The notes beneath the pieces are model-generated. The model was not told where the DNA came from, did not search any database, and saw only the letters and a program-made list of their open reading frames with translations. From positions 1-7,507 of the forward strand of contig CANCAO010000070.1 in assembly GCA_947374105.1 (NCBI GenBank): 7,507 bases of DNA, in the 5' to 3' direction. This stretch comes from Comamonadaceae bacterium (GTDB taxonomy: Bacteria; Pseudomonadota; Gammaproteobacteria; Burkholderiales; Burkholderiaceae_C). Positions 5,303 through 7,507 of this stretch are shown here, in pieces; the stretch's first letter is position 1; each line of letters begins with the position of its first letter. Position numbers and translations under genes: made by a program.

Positions 5303-6493
5303 ATGAACGCCAAAACCATCACGCCGGTACTCACTTTGATCGCCGCAGCGGCCCTTTTGGTCGCTTGCGGCAAGAAAGAAGACGCTGCCGTGCCAGCTGC
5401 TTCGTCTGCACCCGCCGCAGCAGTGGTCGTCAAAATTGGGCACATCGCTCCATTGAGTGGTGCGATTGCCCACCTGGGTAAAGACAATGAAAATGGTGCC
5501 CGCATGGCTATTGACGAACTCAATAGCGCGGGTGTGATGCTCGACGGCAAGAAGATCACCCTGGAACTGGTGACGGAAGACGATGCCGCCGATCCCAAGC
5601 AGGGCACTGCGGTGGCTCAAAAGCTGGTTGATGCGAAGGTGTCGGGAGTCATTGGTCACTTGAACTCAGGCACCACCATTCCGGCCTCCAAGCTTTATAG
5701 CGATGCCGGGATTCCCCAAATTTCTCCCTCGGCTACCAACCCCAAGTACACGCGTCAGGGTTTCAAAACTGCTTTCCGCGTGGTGGCTGACGACGTGCAC
5801 TTGGGCAGCACACTGGGCAAATATGCCGTGCAAACTCTCAAAGGTCAGTCCATTGCAGTGATAGACGACCGCACGGCCTATGGCCAGGGCGTGGCTGAGG
5901 AGTTCACCAAAGCCGCTGAGGCGGCGGGTGCCAAGGTGGTGGCCAAAGAGTTCACCACCGACAAGGCCACCGATTTCAATGCCATTCTGACCACCATCAA
6001 AGGCAAGAAGCCGGATGTGGTGTTCTTCGGCGGGATGGACGCCGTGGCGGGCCCCATGCTAAAGCAAATGAAGTCCTTGGGCATCAAGGCCAAGTTCATG
6101 GGCGGCGACGGCATTTGCACGACCGACCTTATCAAGCTTGCTGGTGATGCCCTGGGCGATGAGCAGGTGTTTTGCGCTGAAGCCGGTGGCGTGGAAGGCG
6201 AAGCCAAAGCGGGCATGGATGCCTTCAAAGTCAAGTACACCGCCAAATTCAGCTCTGACGTGAAACTGTACGCCCCGTACGTGTATGACGCCGTCAAGGT
6301 CATGGTGGCTGCCATGGTCAAAGCCAACTCCTCAGACCCCGCCAAATACTTGCCTATGCTGGCAGCCACCGCTGATTACAAGGGCGTGACTGGCCCCATC
6401 GGTTTTGATGAAAAAGGCGATATCAAGAACGGCGCTTTGACTTTGTTGACCTACAAGGGCGGTCAGCGGGTTGAACTGGCTGTGGTGCGCTGA
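5303..6493 (+). CDS. branched-chain amino acid-type ABC transporter substrate-binding lipoprotein (LivJ/LivK-like)
   Basis: A 396-residue periplasmic-binding-protein type I fold protein of the Leu/Ile/Val-binding family. A lipoprotein signal peptide covers residues 1-21 with lipobox L19-V-A-C22. An Ala/Pro-rich linker follows (about 27-41). The mature domain begins with VVVKIGHIAPLSG (41-53). Family landmarks are NSGTTIPAS (121-129), ISPSATNP (140-147, ligand carboxylate loop), RTAYGQG (190-196) and GGDGIC (267-272). At the last, Asp269 stands where E. coli LivJ has the ligand-contacting Glu226. Cys272 and Cys291 could form a disulfide. These differences leave the true ligand open: branched-chain or other amino acids, or small amides. 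A clear ribosome site, AGAGGA (5293-5298), lies 4 nt before ATG. It follows the holC-coupled gene by 44 bp with no terminator between, so read-through from pepA-holC is possible. No permease or ATPase gene is in the window. Confidence 0.92.
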   Translation: MNAKTITPVLTLIAAAALLVACGKKEDAAVPAASSAPAAAVVVKIGHIAPLSGAIAHLGKDNENGARMAIDELNSAGVMLDGKKITLELVTEDDAADPKQGTAVAQKLVDAKVSGVIGHLNSGTTIPASKLYSDAGIPQISPSATNPKYTRQGFKTAFRVVADDVHLGSTLGKYAVQTLKGQSIAVIDDRTAYGQGVAEEFTKAAEAAGAKVVAKEFTTDKATDFNAILTTIKGKKPDVVFFGGMDAVAGPMLKQMKSLGIKAKFMGGDGICTTDLIKLAGDALGDEQVFCAEAGGVEGEAKAGMDAFKVKYTAKFSSDVKLYAPYVYDAVKVMVAAMVKANSSDPAKYLPMLAATADYKGVTGPIGFDEKGDIKNGALTLLTYKGGQRVELAVVR

Positions 6494-6509
6494 TTAGCGA
6501 TCTGTCTTT

Positions 6510-6526
6510 AGCTTCGAGCTTTTTTT
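6510..6526 (+). terminator. weak intrinsic terminator after the LivK-like gene
   Basis: AGCT (6510-6513) pairs with AGCT (6517-6520) around a TCG loop, and a run of seven T (6520-6526) follows. It lies 16 nt after the TGA stop. The stem is only 4 bp, so it would be weak alone, but the T-run and position fit a termination site ahead of the tRNA gene. Confidence 0.4.
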
Positions 6527-6543
6527 GCCGCGTTTAAGTAGGC

Positions 6544-6549
6544 TAAAAT
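6544..6549 (+). promoter_or_regulatory. possible -10 box for tRNA-Ser
   Basis: TAAAAT lies 10 nt before the first base of the mature tRNA and differs from TATAAT at one position. A start point about 7 nt later would leave a very short 5' leader. The best -35 candidates are poor: TTGCCG at 6525-6530 leaves only a 13-nt spacer, and TTTTTG at 6522-6527 leaves 16 nt but is a weak match. Confidence 0.35.
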
Positions 6550-6559
6550 ACGAGGCTCT

Positions 6560-6649
6560 GGAGAGGTGGATGAGCGGTTTAAGTCACACGCCTGGAAAGC
6601 GTGCGAAGGGTTATACCTTCCGCGGGTTCGAATCCCGCCTTCTCCGCCA
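6560..6649 (+). tRNA. tRNA-Ser (anticodon GGA)
   Basis: A full class II cloverleaf of 90 nt with encoded CCA. The acceptor stem is GGAGAGG (6560-6566) with CTTCTCC (6639-6645), discriminator G6646, and CCA 6647-6649. The anticodon stem is CACGC (6587-6591) with GCGTG (6599-6603); loop CTGGAAA gives anticodon GGA at 6594-6596, reading UCC and UCU codons. The long variable arm has stem GAAGG/CCTTC, the hallmark of tRNA-Ser. The T arm is GCGGG-TTCGAAT-CCCGC. The G discriminator and long variable arm are the serine identity elements. It is a single gene, not part of a visible tRNA cluster, and is followed 7 nt later by a strong terminator. Confidence 0.97.
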
Positions 6650-6656
6650 AGACTTG

Positions 6657-6693
6657 ATGCCCCTCATGGGAAACTATGAGGGGCATTATTTTT
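6657..6693 (+). terminator. strong intrinsic terminator after tRNA-Ser
   Basis: ATGCCCCTCAT (6657-6667) and ATGAGGGGCAT (6676-6686) form a perfect 11-bp stem with an 8-nt loop, followed by TATTTTT (6687-6693). It begins 7 nt after the tRNA CCA end. It should end the tRNA transcript and separate it from the downstream binding-protein gene. Confidence 0.88.
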
Positions 6694-6737
6694 ACCCCTC
6701 CGACGGTCCATACTGATCGCACAGAAGAGGAGATTCA

Positions 6738-7507
6738 ATGCTTGTCAAAAAGATCTGCTTCGGGCTCATGCTTAGCACCATCGGGTTGATGGCTGCACAT
6801 GCGCAAAATACGGCGACCAATTTTCCTGGCAAATTGATCAAAATCATCGTGCCGTATCCCCCGGGGGGCACGGCCGATATGTTGCCAAGGATGATTGCGG
6901 AGAAATTGCCAGCGATCCTCGGCCAGTCGGTCATCGTCGAAAACCGTGCGGGAGGGGGTGGCAATATCGGCGCCGAGTTTGTTGCTAGGTCAAACCCCGA
7001 TGGCTATACGCTGTTGGCCGCGCCACCTCATCTGTTGACCATCAACCATCTGATCTACAAGCTGTCTTTTGATCCGAGCGCGTTGAGCCCGGTGTCGATC
7101 ATCGCTTCATATCCCAATGTCCTGCTGGCATCCCCGACGCTGCCCGCCAAAAATATTCGGGAGCTCATCGCACTGGCCCAAGCCCGGCCCCAGCAGCTTA
7201 ATTTCGCATCACAGGGAAATGGTACCAGCACCCACCTGACCGCTGAGCTGTTCAAGTCCATGGCCAAGGTAAGCATGCTGCACATCCCCTACAAAGGCAC
7301 GGCGCCAGCGATTGCCGACTTGACGGGCGGTCATGTAGACGTCATGTTTGACAACCTGATCACCGCCATGCCACTGATCAAAGGCGGCCGGCTAGCACTT
7401 CTGGGCGTGGGCAGCGCGACTCGCGTCGACGTGTTTCCTGATGTTCCCGCGATTTCTGAAATTCTGCCAGGCTTCCTGTCTGAAACCTGGATGGGCATCG
7501 TGGCACC
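6738..7507 (+). CDS. tripartite tricarboxylate transporter (TctC/Bug family) substrate-binding protein, 3' end outside window
   Basis: The open frame runs from ATG 6738 to the right edge without a stop, giving 256 codons of a protein usually about 320-330 residues long, so roughly the last fifth is missing. Residues 1-22 form a Sec signal peptide (MLVKK, hydrophobic core, AHA before Gln23). The mature protein shows the Bug pattern: FPGKLIKIIVPYPPGGTADMLPR (29-51, with the conserved PPGG and Asp47), VIVENRAGGGGNIGAEFVA (65-83), NPDGYTLL (86-93), then LHIPYKGTAPAIADLTGG and a WMGIVAP stretch at the edge. Such proteins deliver carboxylates or related small acids to TctAB permeases, but many are orphans, and the ligand cannot be told here. 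AAGAGGAG (6725-6732) is a strong ribosome site 5 nt before ATG. Only 44 nt lie between the tRNA terminator and this start, and no convincing promoter is visible there. Confidence 0.93.
   Translation, partial: MLVKKICFGLMLSTIGLMAAHAQNTATNFPGKLIKIIVPYPPGGTADMLPRMIAEKLPAILGQSVIVENRAGGGGNIGAEFVARSNPDGYTLLAAPPHLLTINHLIYKLSFDPSALSPVSIIASYPNVLLASPTLPAKNIRELIALAQARPQQLNFASQGNGTSTHLTAELFKSMAKVSMLHIPYKGTAPAIADLTGGHVDVMFDNLITAMPLIKGGRLALLGVGSATRVDVFPDVPAISEILPGFLSETWMGIVA

Noticed and set aside
5255..5659. 134-codon minus-strand frame before and within the LivK-like gene
   Set aside because: Antisense to the signal peptide and N-terminal domain of a real gene; no recognisable protein features.
5878..6369. 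163-codon minus-strand frame inside the LivK-like gene
   Set aside because: Antisense shadow of a clear binding-protein gene, with Ala/Ser/Leu-rich low-complexity composition and no separate ribosome site.
6525..6716. 63-codon + strand frame across the tRNA and its terminator
   Set aside because: It is the translated tRNA-Ser sequence and hairpin, not a protein gene.
1..7507. Search by eye for a CRISPR array, transposase, integrase, toxin-antitoxin, defence or phage genes
   Set aside because: No regularly spaced repeats, insertion-sequence ends or proteins of these families were seen; the genes are housekeeping or transport.

Overview
The window looks like a chromosomal segment of a betaproteobacterium, most likely Burkholderiales and probably a Comamonadaceae member (Rhodoferax/Polaromonas-like). 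This rests on moderately high GC, the protein sequences, a Bug/TctC-type binding protein, and the lptG-lptF / pepA-holC layout. The taxonomy is inference from gene content, not from a marker-gene comparison.

Left part (1-2968): the C-terminal end of an alpha/beta-hydrolase gene is on the + strand. Opposite and convergent to it is a tight minus-strand operon, lptF -> lptG -> cbiX. lptF and lptG encode the two membrane subunits of the LPS-exporting LptB2FG ABC transporter and overlap by 4 bp (GTGA, with a GTG start for lptG). cbiX, a short single-domain sirohydrochlorin chelatase, starts 6 nt after lptG ends, so a tetrapyrrole gene sits in an envelope-biogenesis transcript.

Middle part (2992-5258): pepA (leucyl aminopeptidase, M17) starts only 23 bp from the lptF start codon and diverges from it. 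It is followed by holC (DNA polymerase III chi) and a 102-residue uncharacterised protein whose ATG overlaps the holC stop (ATGA). Divergent lptFG and pepA-holC also occur in E. coli, so this block is ancient and conserved. The small protein is the least explained gene here. Its coupling to holC makes it a reasonable candidate for a chi-associated factor, but that is a hypothesis only.

Right part (5303-7507): a branched-chain amino acid-type ABC substrate-binding protein carries a lipobox. Then come a tRNA-Ser(GGA), a strong intrinsic terminator, and the first 256 codons of a TctC/Bug-family tripartite-tricarboxylate-type binding protein that runs off the end. No permease or ATPase genes for either binding protein lie in the window.

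No CRISPR array, transposase, integrase, toxin-antitoxin pair, phage gene or riboswitch was seen. Most of the window is ordinary housekeeping sequence. No gap longer than 300 bases lacks a gene; the largest are about 112 bp (263-374) and the tRNA region (6494-6737).
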